NCBI GenBank assembly: GCA_947623305.1
Contig: CANQGQ010000014.1
Span: forward strand, 1-64,000
Length of the DNA stretch: 64,000 nt
Origin: an uncultured Alistipes sp.
GTDB lineage: Bacteria > Bacteroidota > Bacteroidia > Bacteroidales > Rikenellaceae
Direction of reading: 5' to 3'
The notes under the pieces were generated by a model that ran no database searches, was not told where the DNA came from, and saw only the letters and a list, made by a program, of their open reading frames with translations. This document shows, piece by piece, positions 38,005-47,932 of the stretch. Made by a program: the position numbers and the translations under genes. Each line of letters starts with the position of its first letter. Positions within the stretch are counted from its first letter, which is position 1.

Positions 38005-38670
38005 TTAAAAGAATCGAATATCGAACTGGCTCCAAGGAGCGGTCGCCCTGTAAACCGCAACGCGGTCTTCGGGAACATAAACGGTCGATACCTTATTATT
38101 ATAGAAGAGCGCAGGCGGAGTAACCGCCGGACATTTCAATACGTTTACGCCGTCCCAAAGAGCCAATTCCCGTACGGATGCAGGCAAAGACAACATGCCG
38201 ACCTCATTCACAGAAAGATATTCCAACTCCGGCAATCGGCTCAAATCGAGTACCGACAACGATCGCCGATCGTCGATAGCCAAATATTTCAATTTTCGGT
38301 TGTATCGCAAGACCGCACCGTAATCCGTATCTGCGGCCGAAAAAAAATCGCCATCCAGGATTTCGAGATTCGGAAAATACTCGATCCCATTGAGCGAACC
38401 GACCATCCCCCAACTCAAAAAAATGCGCATTTCTCGAACTGCATCCGCTTCGGCTACGGATACTTTGCCATTCTGATCGGAATCGAAATTCGTATAGCAA
38501 TAAGACAGGAAGCAGATGTCGTCCATCGCCGAACAAACATCATCCGGATCGGGCAGTGCGGGCAAATCCGGCAATTCGTCCTTACCGTTGTCGTTTTCGG
38601 CATTTTCATCCTTGCTGCATCCGGTCGAAACCAACCCCATCACCAGCAAAACCAACCAAAATTTTTTCAT
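38005..38670 (-). CDS. Lipoprotein with leucine-rich repeats
   Basis: About 221 residues from MKKFWLVLLVMGLVSTGC; the longer frame from 38898 has no signal. The lipobox is VSTGC. Low-complexity acidic spacer (ENAENDNGKDELPDLPALPD) then an EF-hand-like loop (NFDSDQNGKVSVAEADAV) and three to four short leucine-rich repeats (IEYFPNLEILDGDFF..., NRKLKYLAIDDRRSLSVLDLSRLPELEYLSVNEV). Likely surface-exposed or periplasmic, of unknown ligand. It is on the opposite strand to the dapB operon. A TAnnTTTG box on the minus strand at 38956-38963 would give a leader of about 280 nt. Confidence 0.78.
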   Translation of the reverse strand: MKKFWLVLLVMGLVSTGCSKDENAENDNGKDELPDLPALPDPDDVCSAMDDICFLSYCYTNFDSDQNGKVSVAEADAVREMRIFLSWGMVGSLNGIEYFPNLEILDGDFFSAADTDYGAVLRYNRKLKYLAIDDRRSLSVLDLSRLPELEYLSVNEVGMLSLPASVRELALWDGVNVLKCPAVTPPALFYNNKVSTVYVPEDRVAVYRATAPWSQFDIRFF

Positions 38671-39327
38671 TTGTGTAAAAATTATTGTTCCGCTACGGCC
38701 CCGTTTACGGATTGCATAAAAAAGAAAGTGTGGAGCCGTTCGTTTATCTGAGTAGAGGTTCTGGAATACCCGAATACAAATAAACAATACCCCACACCGA
38801 ATAGTTGCAATATCAAAAATGATACGAACTATACACGGTGATGAGTGTCTGTATTGCCTATCCTTGTATTCGTTGAAATTTTCCAGATTTCTACTCAAGG
38901 ATTAGCGAAACACTTTCACTAAACAATTTGTTGCAAACCCTTCGGATTTGCACGACAAAGTTACGAAAAATGTTTCTCAATACACAACACTCTGTCGGGG
39001 TATTGCGACTGCAAATTTGATAAAAACCATGATTTTTTCCAACAGACAACCCGCCGGATTCAAAGTTCCGTTCTTGGCAACTTGTCGAAAAGAGCAGGAA
39101 AAGCGCTCCCGTCTGGGTGGAACTTCGGCCGGAGCGCCGAAACGAACCGGGCGTTGGGAAAGGGTAGAGGGCGTTGGATCTATTGGAAGGTTCATGAGGT
39201 AGCTGGAGCTGTTGGAGAGGAAAGGCTGGAACTATGGGGTATAATGGAATACAAAAAACAGCCGGCACCACCCGATAGGGCAGCGCCGACCGCATACGAT
39301 AATCGTGTAAATTCAAAACTGGAATCG
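38671..39327. other. Gap between lipoprotein and phosphomutase
   Basis: No supported gene. It holds a minus-strand promoter box (TAACTTTG, at 38956-38963) with TTG 21 bp upstream of it, which gives a long leader for the lipoprotein. A plus-strand reading of GGCGGG-type words at about 39110-39230 is not protein-like. Confidence 0.5.
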
Positions 39328-41070
39328 TTACTCCAATTTCAAATCCTTTTTGATAGCCCCGATTTTAGCATCGAGCTGCGCCTGCACCTGCTCGAAGTCG
39401 GCCACCGATGCCAGCGGTGCTTTCACCCCGAAATAGAACTTGATTTTCGGCTCGGTACCCGACGGACGCACCGAAACGATCGTCCCGTCCTCGGTGAACC
39501 ATTGCAGCACGTTGCTCTTGTCCTGCTCGATCGGGGTTTTAGCGCCCGTTTTGAGACAGGTAGTCTCGAGCGTCAGATAATCGTTGATCTTCACGACCGG
39601 CGAGCCGACGATCGTCTTGGGCGGATTCGCACGGAAATCGACCATCATCTGCTGGATCAATTCGGCACCCTCCTTGCCCTTGCGCACGACGGAGACGAGC
39701 CCTTCGCGGTAGAATCCGTACTTCACGTAGAGCTCTTGCAACCACTCGTAAAGCGTCAGGCCCATCGTCTCCTTGGCCCACGCGGCCGCCTCGGCAGCCA
39801 ACGAACAAGCCGAAACAGCATCCTTGTCGCGCACGTAGTCGCCGCCGAGATATCCGAACGATTCCTCGCCGCCGCCGATGTATTTCGTCTTGCCCTCGTT
39901 CTCGCGGATGATCTTGGCGATATACTTGAAACCGGTCAGGCAATCGTAGCACTTGACCTTGAAATGCTCCGCCACGGCATTGGCCATCTGCGAGGTAACG
40001 ATGGTCTTCACGACATACTGCTTACCGTCCAACTTGCCTAATTCGGCCCAGCGGGTCAGCTGATAGCTCATCAACAACACGAGCGTCTGGTTGCCGTTCA
40101 ACAAGACGTATTCGCCTTTCTGGTTGCGCAGGGCGACCCCGATGCGGTCGGAATCGGGATCGGTGGCCAATACCAGATCGGCCCCTTCTTTGGCAGCCAG
40201 GTCGATCGCCATCGACATCGTTTTCCGCTCTTCGGGATTGGGCGATTCGACGGTAGGGAAGTTGCCGTCGACCACCGCCTGCTCGGGAACCAATTTTACG
40301 TTGGTGAACCCGAATTTCTTCAACGAAGCGGGCACTAAACGCACACCCGAACCGTGAATCGGCGTATAGATGATCTTCATGTCGTGGTGCTTCTTCACGC
40401 ACTCGGGCGACAACGACAACTCGTGCACCTTATTTAAATAGATTTCGTCGAATTTTTCATCGAGAATCGTTATGTTCTCCGGATGTTTGCCGGTCTGGAT
40501 CATGTTCACATCGGTAATCTTGTTCACCTCCTCGATGATGTTCTTGTCATGCGGCGGAGTAACCTGCGCGCCGTCCGTCCAATAGGCCTTATAACCGTTG
40601 TACTCTTTCGGGTTGTGCGAAGCCGTTACGACCACACCCGAATGGCACTTGAGTTCGCGAATGGCGAAGCTCAACTCGGGGGTCGGACGCAGCGCATCGA
40701 AGAGAAAAACGGTAAACCCGTTCGAAGCGAAAATATCCGCCACGTGTACGGAGAAAAGACGCGAATTGTTTCGGCTGTCATGGCCGATGGCGACCCGAAT
40801 CTGTTCGCCGGCGAAATTCTTTTTCAGATAGTTGGCCAGGCCCTGCGTGGCAGCGCCTACCGTATAGATATTCATCCGGTTCGTACCCACGCCCATGATC
40901 CCGCGCAAACCGCCCGTACCGAATTCGAGATCCTTGTAGAAGCTCTCGACAAGCTCCTTCCTATCGTTGTCGATCAGATATTTGACCTGTTTTTTCGTCG
41001 CTTCGTCGTAATGACCGTCGAGCCACATTTGAGCCTTTTTCAAGACCAATTGTTCCAATTCGTTTGCCAT
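39328..41070 (-). CDS. Phospho-sugar mutase (phosphoglucomutase/phosphomannomutase family)
   Basis: 580 residues, the long form common in Bacteroidetes. The phosphoserine loop is TASHNPKEYNG (about 148-158), the metal site is DPDSDRIG (about 307-314) and the sugar-binding loop is GGEESFGYL (about 402-410). The C-terminal phosphate-binding part is RPSGTEPKIKFYF (about 533-545). It interconverts hexose-6-phosphates and hexose-1-phosphates for glycan and wall synthesis; preference (glucose or mannose) is not decided here. It is divergent from dnaA, 200 bp away. Confidence 0.93.
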   Translation of the reverse strand: MANELEQLVLKKAQMWLDGHYDEATKKQVKYLIDNDRKELVESFYKDLEFGTGGLRGIMGVGTNRMNIYTVGAATQGLANYLKKNFAGEQIRVAIGHDSRNNSRLFSVHVADIFASNGFTVFLFDALRPTPELSFAIRELKCHSGVVVTASHNPKEYNGYKAYWTDGAQVTPPHDKNIIEEVNKITDVNMIQTGKHPENITILDEKFDEIYLNKVHELSLSPECVKKHHDMKIIYTPIHGSGVRLVPASLKKFGFTNVKLVPEQAVVDGNFPTVESPNPEERKTMSMAIDLAAKEGADLVLATDPDSDRIGVALRNQKGEYVLLNGNQTLVLLMSYQLTRWAELGKLDGKQYVVKTIVTSQMANAVAEHFKVKCYDCLTGFKYIAKIIRENEGKTKYIGGGEESFGYLGGDYVRDKDAVSACSLAAEAAAWAKETMGLTLYEWLQELYVKYGFYREGLVSVVRKGKEGAELIQQMMVDFRANPPKTIVGSPVVKINDYLTLETTCLKTGAKTPIEQDKSNVLQWFTEDGTIVSVRPSGTEPKIKFYFGVKAPLASVADFEQVQAQLDAKIGAIKKDLKLE

Positions 41071-41239
41071 AAACTATCAGTTATTTTTATAGGTTGATTT
41101 CCGTCTGCCACAAAATTTCTATACGCAAATTTAATAAATAAAAATCAATAATTCACTATCAGCCACTTAAAATTTATCGCCCCGGAATCCGCTTTTTTCT
41201 ATAATGAAAAAAAGAACTTTTCCAACTGAAAACCGAAGA

Positions 41240-41261
41240 TATTTTTGAGAAATTATTCACA
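41240..41261 (+). promoter_or_regulatory. dnaA promoter with overlapping DnaA box
   Basis: TATTTTTG (41240-41247) is a TAnnTTTG box and TTATTCACA (41253-41261) is a perfect DnaA box exactly at the expected transcription start. This is the classical arrangement for autorepression of dnaA. A second, poorer -7 box (CAACTTTG) lies at 41260-41267, too close to the ATG. Confidence 0.6.
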
Positions 41262-41269
41262 ACTTTGCG

Positions 41270-42715
41270 ATGTCGGATTTATGCGAAATCAGTTCCATGT
41301 TGACCAATACACAGACAAACAATGACATCTGGCAGAACTGCCTCGACTCGATCAAATCCTGCATTCCGTCGGAGGAGTTCGAGAAGTGGTTCGAGCCCAT
41401 CGTGCCGTTGCGATTCGACGGAACGACGTTGCGTCTGTGCATCCCTAACAAGAGCTATTACGACAAGATCGAGAAGGATTACATCTCGTTCCTGCGCCCG
41501 ATCATCTCCCAATTCTACGGCCAACAAACCAAATTGTATTATGCGGTGCAACGCCCCGCAATGCCGGCAATGAACGCAACGATAGACTCCGCAGAGGCGG
41601 ACATGACCGCGATCTCGCATTTCAACACGCAGACCAACACGGAAAACATCAAAAATCCGTTCGTCATTCCGGGTGTCAAGAAAATCATCATTGATCCGCA
41701 ACTCAATGCGAATTTGACGTTCGATACGTTCATCGAGGGCGAATGCAACCGGTTGGCCCGCTCCGCCGGCATGTCCGTCGCCGTCAATCCGGGCAACACG
41801 CCGTTCAACCCGCTCTATATCTGGGGCGATTCGGGATTGGGCAAAACCCACGTCATGCAGGCCATCGGGCACGAAGTCCGGCAACGCCATCCCGAATTGC
41901 GCGTGCTCTATGTCTCGATGAACAAATTCCAGGCGCAGTTCCAGACTGCATACAAAAAGGGAGAAATCCCCGATTTCATCCATTTTTACCAGATGATCGA
42001 CGTGCTGCTCATCGACGACATCCAGGAACTGACGGGTAAGACAGGTACGCAAAATGCGTTTTTCAATATCTTCAACCATCTGCAATTAGCTGGCAAACAG
42101 CTCGTTCTCACGTCGGACAAGCCGCCCGTGGAGCTGAAGGACATCGAGGAACGGCTGTTGACCCGTTTCAAATGGGGACTTTCGGCCCAAATCGGGCAAC
42201 CCGACTACGATACGAAGGTGAAGATCATCCGTGCCAAGGCCAAAAAGCTCGGTGCCGACATTTCGGACGAGGTCGTAACTTTCTTGGCAAACAACATTTC
42301 GGCCAACGTGCGCGAAATCGAAGGAGCCCTCTCGCTGCTGTTGGCGAACGTTTCGTTCCTTGGCCGGAAAATCACCATTTCGCTCGCAAAAGAGATTCTG
42401 AAGGTGTATGTGCAACTCTACCAGAAAGAGATCACCATCGACCACATCATCGAGGTGGTATGCAAGTACCTTCATCTGGATTTCGACCGGTTCAACTCGA
42501 CGGAACGTACCCGCGAAATCGCCCAGGCCCGTCAGATCGCCATGTATTTAGCCAAGCAGCATACGAAAGCGCCGCTTACGACGATCGGTGCGGCAATCGG
42601 AGGACGCAACCATGCGACGGTATTGCATTCATGTAAAGCGGTCTCCAATCTGCTCGATACCGACAAAGCCTTCCGCCGACAGGTCGAGGAAATCGAAAAA
42701 CTCGTGCTCGCCTGA
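41270..42715 (+). CDS. dnaA: Chromosomal replication initiator DnaA
   Basis: 481 residues (or 472 if starting at ATG 41297, which follows the promoter better). Domain I residues about 15-85 (NDIWQNCLDSIKSCIPSEEFEKWFEPI), linker, AAA+ domain with Walker A WGDSGLGKTHVMQA (about 189-202) and LLIDDIQELTGK Walker B (about 245), and domain IV ending in the signature GGRNHATVLHSCKAV. DnaA opens oriC and regulates its own gene. The neighbouring genes are not the usual dnaN, as expected for Bacteroidetes. An AT-rich area at 47.9-48.5 kb contains another perfect DnaA box, though oriC is not established here. Confidence 0.96.
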   Translation: MSDLCEISSMLTNTQTNNDIWQNCLDSIKSCIPSEEFEKWFEPIVPLRFDGTTLRLCIPNKSYYDKIEKDYISFLRPIISQFYGQQTKLYYAVQRPAMPAMNATIDSAEADMTAISHFNTQTNTENIKNPFVIPGVKKIIIDPQLNANLTFDTFIEGECNRLARSAGMSVAVNPGNTPFNPLYIWGDSGLGKTHVMQAIGHEVRQRHPELRVLYVSMNKFQAQFQTAYKKGEIPDFIHFYQMIDVLLIDDIQELTGKTGTQNAFFNIFNHLQLAGKQLVLTSDKPPVELKDIEERLLTRFKWGLSAQIGQPDYDTKVKIIRAKAKKLGADISDEVVTFLANNISANVREIEGALSLLLANVSFLGRKITISLAKEILKVYVQLYQKEITIDHIIEVVCKYLHLDFDRFNSTERTREIAQARQIAMYLAKQHTKAPLTTIGAAIGGRNHATVLHSCKAVSNLLDTDKAFRRQVEEIEKLVLA

Positions 42716-42769
42716 CCTCCGCGTTCCACCGGAAACGCGGTGCAAAAGAATTTTTCAACTCGACACAAC

Positions 42770-42812
42770 AAAAACTTTCTGATTCGATCGGAAAGTTTTC
42801 TTTTTTTTTTTC
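42770..42812 (+). terminator. Terminator after dnaA
   Basis: AAAACTTTC pairs with GAAAGTTTT around a 10-nt loop and is followed by ten T residues, a textbook intrinsic terminator. The remainder to 43112 has a plus-strand TAACTTTG box at 42924-42931 (for the gene at 43113 or 43131) and nothing else supportable. Confidence 0.85.
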
Positions 42813-43112
42813 GCGACCTCTTTTTCGTCGTTCTTCAACCGATCGAATGCGCTCCTAACGGAAATTCCGACCGCAACGCCTACAAAAATCGCATTCGACC
42901 GATGCAAATCCATAAAAATTTGCTAACTTTGAATGAAAATTTTTCCGATCGGACACCGGTATCGGTCGATAAAAAGTCATCCGATACAAGAAAAGGTCGG
43001 GAATAGCATCAAGACAGCCATTTATTGAGAACAAATGCCCTTGATAGACCGAACGGCGCCGAACAAGCGAGCGAGCAAGAAACAGCATACAGTCCCAAAT
43101 CCAACTATTCCG

Positions 43113-43607
43113 ATGACCCTAAAAATCCGAATGCGAACCACGAAGAAAACAAATCGCCGATGGATAATCCTCGGAGCGTTGCTGTGCAGCATCGCAACGT
43201 TGCAGGCGCAGGAGCCGGTCGCGATAGGACAAAACCGAGAGCCGCCGATCGCCCCTGCAGTTGAAGCGCCGCAACCGATTACCGAATTGAAAAAGCTATC
43301 TTACAGCGAATTGCTTGAAAAGACCAATCCGCACGATCGGGAACGACGCATGATAAAGGAGGCCCTGGCTCGACGAGCCCAAAAACAATCGGAGATCGTA
43401 CGACAGCCGATCCTCCAGCGGCAAGATGTCGAAGCATTCATCGGACAATGGCGGTTCAAGGCAAGCAATACCCTGAACGATCGAAGCCCCTTTCCGGATG
43501 CCGGATTGGATGCTCGAACCTTGCACTTTCCGCTGCCGCGCAATATGACACCCGGGAACCGCATAATAGGGAGCAGGGTATCGCCAAGCGGACAAATCAA
43601 ACGGTAA
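43113..43607 (+). CDS. Hypothetical exported protein
   Basis: About 164 residues from ATG 43113; ATG at 43131 is an alternative. The N-terminus has positive charges followed by a hydrophobic segment, then Ala-Gln (RRWIILGALLCSIATLQAQ), which is a likely signal peptide. The mature part is rich in Pro, Arg and Lys (EPPIAPAVEAPQPIT..., KKLSYSELLEKTNPHDRERRMIKEALARR). No family is recognised. It precedes recA by 55 bp on the same strand. A promoter box TAACTTTG lies at 42924-42931. Confidence 0.55.
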   Translation: MTLKIRMRTTKKTNRRWIILGALLCSIATLQAQEPVAIGQNREPPIAPAVEAPQPITELKKLSYSELLEKTNPHDRERRMIKEALARRAQKQSEIVRQPILQRQDVEAFIGQWRFKASNTLNDRSPFPDAGLDARTLHFPLPRNMTPGNRIIGSRVSPSGQIKR

Positions 43608-43662
43608 CAACCCAATAACCGAGATCAATTAAAATAATAATTCAGATAAAACGATAAACAAA

Positions 43663-44679
43663 ATGGCTGAAAAGACACAAGTGAACGCAGACAAGCTCAA
43701 AGTGTTGAATGCGGTAATGGAAAAGATCGAAAAGGATTTCGGCAAAGGTTCCATCATGCGCATGAACTCCGAGGAGATCGCCGACATTCCGGTCATTCCG
43801 ACCGGCTCGATCACCCTCGACATGGCGCTCGGCGTGGGCGGTTATCCCAAAGGCCGCGTCATCGAGATTTACGGCCCCGAATCGTCGGGCAAAACGACCT
43901 TGGCTATTCACGCCATCGCCGAAGCGCAAAAAGCGGGCGGCATCGCCGCATTCATCGACGCCGAACACGCATTCGACAGTTTTTATGCCCAGAAGTTGGG
44001 GGTGGATGTCGATAATCTGCTGATTTCGCAACCCGACAACGGCGAACAAGCCCTCGAAATCGCCGATTCACTGATTCGTTCGAGCGCCATCGACATCATC
44101 GTCATCGACTCGGTGGCCGCGCTTACTCCGAAAGCCGAAATCGAAGGCGAAATGGGGGATTCGAAGATGGGGTTGCAGGCCCGGCTGATGTCGCAGGCCC
44201 TGCGCAAACTCACGTCGAGCATCTCGAAGACCAAAACCGTCTGCATCTTCATCAACCAGCTGCGCGACAAGATCGGCGTCGTTTACGGCAATCCGGAGAC
44301 GACGACGGGCGGCAATGCGTTGAAATTCTATGCCAGTGTGCGAATCGACATCCGACGCGTTTCGGTCATCAAGGATGGCGAAGAACAACTCGGCACCCGT
44401 ACGCGCGTGAAGATCGTGAAAAACAAGGTAGCGCCCCCGTTCAAACGGGCCGAATTCGATATCATGTTCGGAGAAGGCATCTCGAAGATCGGAGAGATCA
44501 TCGACCTCGGCGTCGATTACGGTGTAATTAAAAAAGCGGGATCGTGGTTCTCTTACGGAGACAAGAAAATCGGCCAGGGCCGCGATGCGGTAAAAGATTT
44601 GCTGAAAACCGATGAAGCATTGGCCGCCGAAATCGAACAGAAAGTGCGCGAAGCGATGAAAACCCCGCACGAAGAATAG
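43663..44679 (+). CDS. recA: Recombinase A
   Basis: 338 residues. RecA coats single-stranded DNA, drives strand exchange and the SOS response. Conserved: GKGSIMRMN, Walker [12 protein letters not shown] (about 65-75), Walker [21 protein letters not shown] (about 144-163, containing the L1 region), loop L2 [31 protein letters not shown]. Length is normal. The C-terminal acidic tail is short. No LexA-box-like site was checked. It is followed by spoT/relA after 60 bp, on the same strand. Confidence 0.97.
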   Translation: MAEKTQVNADKLKVLNAVMEKIEKDFGKGSIMRMNSEEIADIPVIPTGSITLDMALGVGGYPKGRVIEIYGPESSGKTTLAIHAIAEAQKAGGIAAFIDAEHAFDSFYAQKLGVDVDNLLISQPDNGEQALEIADSLIRSSAIDIIVIDSVAALTPKAEIEGEMGDSKMGLQARLMSQALRKLTSSISKTKTVCIFINQLRDKIGVVYGNPETTTGGNALKFYASVRIDIRRVSVIKDGEEQLGTRTRVKIVKNKVAPPFKRAEFDIMFGEGISKIGEIIDLGVDYGVIKKAGSWFSYGDKKIGQGRDAVKDLLKTDEALAAEIEQKVREAMKTPHEE

Positions 44680-44739
44680 GCAATCGGAATCGAATGTCGG
44701 CGCGAAAGCCGAAAGTGTACCAACGTAAACCGCATTTTT

Positions 44740-46956
44740 ATGGGATATTCTGCCGAGGACGAAGCCCTTATCAAGGAGAAATGGGACGACTTGTTGTTGT
44801 CGTGTACCAAAATATGCAAGAACGATGAAGACTGGAACTTCATCAAGCGGGCATTTTTCCTTGCTAAGGAGGCGCACGAGGGGGTCAGACGCCGTTCGGG
44901 CGAACCGTATCTGCTCCATCCGATCGCCGTGGCCAAAATCGTCATCGAAGAAATCGGATTGGGCGTAAAGTCCGTCGTCGCAGCTTTGCTGCACGACGTC
45001 GTGGAAGACACGGAGTACACCGTAGAGGATATGGAACGCATATTCGGTGCGAAAATAGCCTCGATGGTCGACGGACTTACCAAAATGTCGGGGGTATTCA
45101 ATGCCGACACATCCGAACAAGCCGAATATTTCCGCAAAGTGCTGCTGACCCTGTCGGATGATGTTCGCGTGATTCTGATCAAAATCGCCGACCGGCTGCA
45201 CAACATGCGCACACTGGGGTCGATGCCGCTCAACAAGCAGATCAAAATCACGGGAGAAACCATCTACCTGTTCGCACCGTTGGCCTATCGGCTGGGGCTT
45301 TACTCGATAAAAAGCGAGTTGGAAGACCTCTGCATGAAATATCGGTTTCCGCAACAATATGCCGAAATTTCCCAAAAATTGCAGGAGAGCGAGGCGACCC
45401 GACAGGAGTTCATCAACAAATTCAACGCTCCGATCATCGCTGCGCTCAACCGCGACAACATCAACTACGAGATTTCGGGCCGCGTGAAAAGCATCTACTC
45501 GATATGGAGCAAAATGCAGCGCAAGCAGATTCCATTCGAGGAAATTTACGATCTTTTCGCCATCCGCATCGTATTCAATCCGCTGCCGTTTCCCTCGGAA
45601 AAGACCCAATGCTGGCAGATTTACTCAACGATCACCGACATCTATACGCCGAAACCCGACCGGTTGCGCGACTGGATTTCGATGCCCAAGGCAAACGGTT
45701 ACGAAGCGCTTCATTCGACCGTGATGGGGCCGGATGGGGTATGGGTGGAGGTTCAAATCCGCACCCAGCGCATGGAGGAGATCGCCGAACGCGGATTCGC
45801 CGCCCATTGGAAATACAAGAAAGCAACCTTTTCGCAGGACGAAGATGAATTCGACAAGTGGTTGAAACAAATCCGGGCAGCTTTGAACAGTCCGACGGAA
45901 AATGCCGTCGACTTTCTCGATAACTTCAAGTTATCGCTGTATACATCTGAAATAGTAGTTTTTACACCAAAAGGTGAATCGCGAAAAATGCCGTACGGAG
46001 CAACCGCTCTCGACTTTGCATACGACATTCACTCGAAAATCGGCAATAGTGCGATCAGCGCGAAAATCAACCACAAACTGGAACCCATCACGACCCAGAT
46101 CAACAGCGGCGACCAAATCGAGATCATCACGGCCGAAACGACGCATCCCAAACCCGAATGGCTGGAAGTCGTAACCACGGCCAAGGCTAAACAAGCGATC
46201 AAAAATTTTCTGAAACGGGAACGTCAGAACAACATCGAACGCGGCCAGCAGATGCTCGAAGAACAGATGAAAGCGCTGAATATTAATTTGAGCGGTAGGG
46301 TATTACGCAAAATCATACCGATCTACGAAAGCAACAACAAAGACGAACTGTACAGCAAAATCGGCGCCGGTATCATCTCGTTGGACAATTTAGACAAGAT
46401 TCTTAAAAGCAATTCCCGCAACAAGCTACTCAAATTCTGGACGCTTTTCATCCCCAAAAAGGAGGGAGATGAAGCCGAAGAGAATACGACCAACGACGAA
46501 TTATCCGAATCGAAACAATCTGAAACACCGCAGCAATTCGTAATCGCCGAATGTTGCAAACCCATACCGGGCGATAAAGTCGTAGGGTATCGGGATCCGG
46601 CGACGAACAACATCATCGTACACAAAGCCAACTGCGACGAACTGAATCGATTGGCTTCGCAATTCGGGAAAAACATCGTCAAGGACGAAATCAAATGGTC
46701 GCAGCACAAGGCCATGTCCTATTTGGTAACCGTGGAACTGCGAGGGCTCGACCGCCTGGGGTTATTGCTCGACTTGGCGAAGGTCGTCAGCGGCGATTTC
46801 AGCATCAACATCCGTGAAATCAATATCCACAGCCACGACGGCATTTTCGAAGGCGGCATCAGCCTGTACGTGAAAGACGCGGAGAGCCTGCAAGCCGTCA
46901 TGGACCGCCTGCGCAAGATTAAAGGGATAGAAACCGTAAAACGAACTATCAGTTAA
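44740..46956 (+). CDS. Bifunctional (p)ppGpp synthetase/hydrolase
   Basis: 738 residues, the long RelA/SpoT-homologue type. N-terminal HD hydrolase domain (HPIAVAKIVIEEIGLGVKSVVAALLHDVVEDTEY, about 68-101), synthetase domain (about 235-345, MPKANGYEALHSTVMGPDGVWVEVQIRTQRMEEIAERGFAAHWKYK), TGS (about 405-465, KGESRKMPYGATALDFAYDIHS...), helical and Zn-finger-like regions, then ACT domain (about 660-735). HD catalytic residues and synthetase residues are intact, so it likely makes and breaks (p)ppGpp. It starts after a 60-bp gap from recA and is followed 6 bp later by a small gene. Confidence 0.94.
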   Translation: MGYSAEDEALIKEKWDDLLLSCTKICKNDEDWNFIKRAFFLAKEAHEGVRRRSGEPYLLHPIAVAKIVIEEIGLGVKSVVAALLHDVVEDTEYTVEDMERIFGAKIASMVDGLTKMSGVFNADTSEQAEYFRKVLLTLSDDVRVILIKIADRLHNMRTLGSMPLNKQIKITGETIYLFAPLAYRLGLYSIKSELEDLCMKYRFPQQYAEISQKLQESEATRQEFINKFNAPIIAALNRDNINYEISGRVKSIYSIWSKMQRKQIPFEEIYDLFAIRIVFNPLPFPSEKTQCWQIYSTITDIYTPKPDRLRDWISMPKANGYEALHSTVMGPDGVWVEVQIRTQRMEEIAERGFAAHWKYKKATFSQDEDEFDKWLKQIRAALNSPTENAVDFLDNFKLSLYTSEIVVFTPKGESRKMPYGATALDFAYDIHSKIGNSAISAKINHKLEPITTQINSGDQIEIITAETTHPKPEWLEVVTTAKAKQAIKNFLKRERQNNIERGQQMLEEQMKALNINLSGRVLRKIIPIYESNNKDELYSKIGAGIISLDNLDKILKSNSRNKLLKFWTLFIPKKEGDEAEENTTNDELSESKQSETPQQFVIAECCKPIPGDKVVGYRDPATNNIIVHKANCDELNRLASQFGKNIVKDEIKWSQHKAMSYLVTVELRGLDRLGLLLDLAKVVSGDFSINIREINIHSHDGIFEGGISLYVKDAESLQAVMDRLRKIKGIETVKRTIS

Positions 46957-46962
46957 TTTATT

Positions 46963-47325
46963 ATGAAAGATATATTAAGTATCGCATTAGCAATATCCAT
47001 TATTTTATCTATTTGCCAAAAGTACCGCAGATACTATAAACGATCTATGAAACGGCAGAAACCGACACAACAACAAATCGTCCGGCAACCCCAGGAAGCA
47101 ACCGTCGTCAATCATACAAAACAAAGACGACCGAACGATAATCACGGGGAACCAGACAATGGAACCTTTCGACATAAGTCGTTATCCCAAGAAGCCGATA
47201 CGTCGGTTATCGCCCAATCGGACGCAAGCGAAACAGCTGAAAGAAGCGAAAATCCGCAAGATTTCGACCTTCGGACAGCTATTATCTACTCGGAAATATT
47301 GAAGCCGAAATTCGACGAAAAATAG
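46963..47325 (+). CDS. Small hypothetical protein after the (p)ppGpp enzyme
   Basis: 120 residues with a hydrophobic N-terminus (DILSIALAISIILSICQ) followed by a basic stretch (YRRYYKRSMKRQK) and low-complexity Gln/Arg/Ser regions. It starts 6 bp after the synthetase stop and is on the same strand. No domain is recognised; a membrane-anchored basic-tail protein would fit the look. Conservation in relatives would decide whether it is a real gene. Confidence 0.5.
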   Translation: MKDILSIALAISIILSICQKYRRYYKRSMKRQKPTQQQIVRQPQEATVVNHTKQRRPNDNHGEPDNGTFRHKSLSQEADTSVIAQSDASETAERSENPQDFDLRTAIIYSEILKPKFDEK

Positions 47326-47474
47326 ACAAATACGCCCAAGTCGCTATCCGCTGCCGAGACGAACCACCCTCAAGAGAGAAAAAAACAAGGATTTTTGCAT
47401 TTTTTTCAAATCTTTGGCAAGGGTATTATTGCCGTCTACAAAATGATTAACAATTTTTAAAATAACTTCCTATC

Positions 47475-47861
47475 ATGGCATCCATCTTTTCACGCATCAT
47501 TGCCGGCGAAATTCCATCCTACAAAGTCGCCGAAGATGAAAACTATTACGCATTCCTCGACATCAACCCGCTTACCAAGGGGCATACGCTGGTCGTTCCG
47601 AAAAAGGAGGTCGACTATCTATTCGATCTCGACGACGAAACATTGGCCGGTATGATGGTCTTTGCAAAAAAAGTAGCCATTAAAATCAAGCAGAAAATAG
47701 CGTGCGCGAGGGTAGCGGTCGTCGTTTTAGGCATGGAAGTACCGCATGCACACATCCATTTGATCCCGATTCAGAGCGAAAACGAGGTCGATTTTCACCG
47801 TCCGAAGCTCCAGTTAGCGCCAGAAGAGTTCAAAAAAATCGCTGCAGAAATAGCAGAGTAA
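47475..47861 (+). CDS. HIT family hydrolase
   Basis: 128 residues. The histidine triad is HAHIHLIPI (about 98-106), preceded by the family's conserved SRIIAGEIPSYKVAEDEN and LDINPLTKGHTLVVPKKEV. HIT proteins of this group act on nucleoside 5'-phosphoramidates or dinucleotides. The promoter-like word AAATCTTTG lies about 55 bp upstream. Not obviously linked to neighbours. A hairpin after the stop (AGCAGA TCGATTGAAATAAAATCG GTCTGCTTTT around 47899-47930) looks like a terminator. Confidence 0.9.
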   Translation: MASIFSRIIAGEIPSYKVAEDENYYAFLDINPLTKGHTLVVPKKEVDYLFDLDDETLAGMMVFAKKVAIKIKQKIACARVAVVVLGMEVPHAHIHLIPIQSENEVDFHRPKLQLAPEEFKKIAAEIAE

Positions 47862-47896
47862 AGCAGCGTTTATAAATATATAATACACTCTATAAC

Positions 47897-47932
47897 AAGC
47901 AGATCGATTGAAATAAAATCGGTCTGCTTTTA
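47897..47932 (+). terminator. Terminator-like hairpin after the HIT gene
   Basis: AAGCAGATCGATT (about 47899-47911) can pair with AAATCGGTCTGCTT (about 47918-47931) around a short loop, and TTTTAATTT follows. The bulge at CGA/CGG makes it imperfect. Confidence 0.6.

Noticed and set aside
38891..39316. 141-residue minus-strand open frame
   Set aside because: No signal, domain or codon pattern; sits in a gap with a minus promoter but is not supported as protein.
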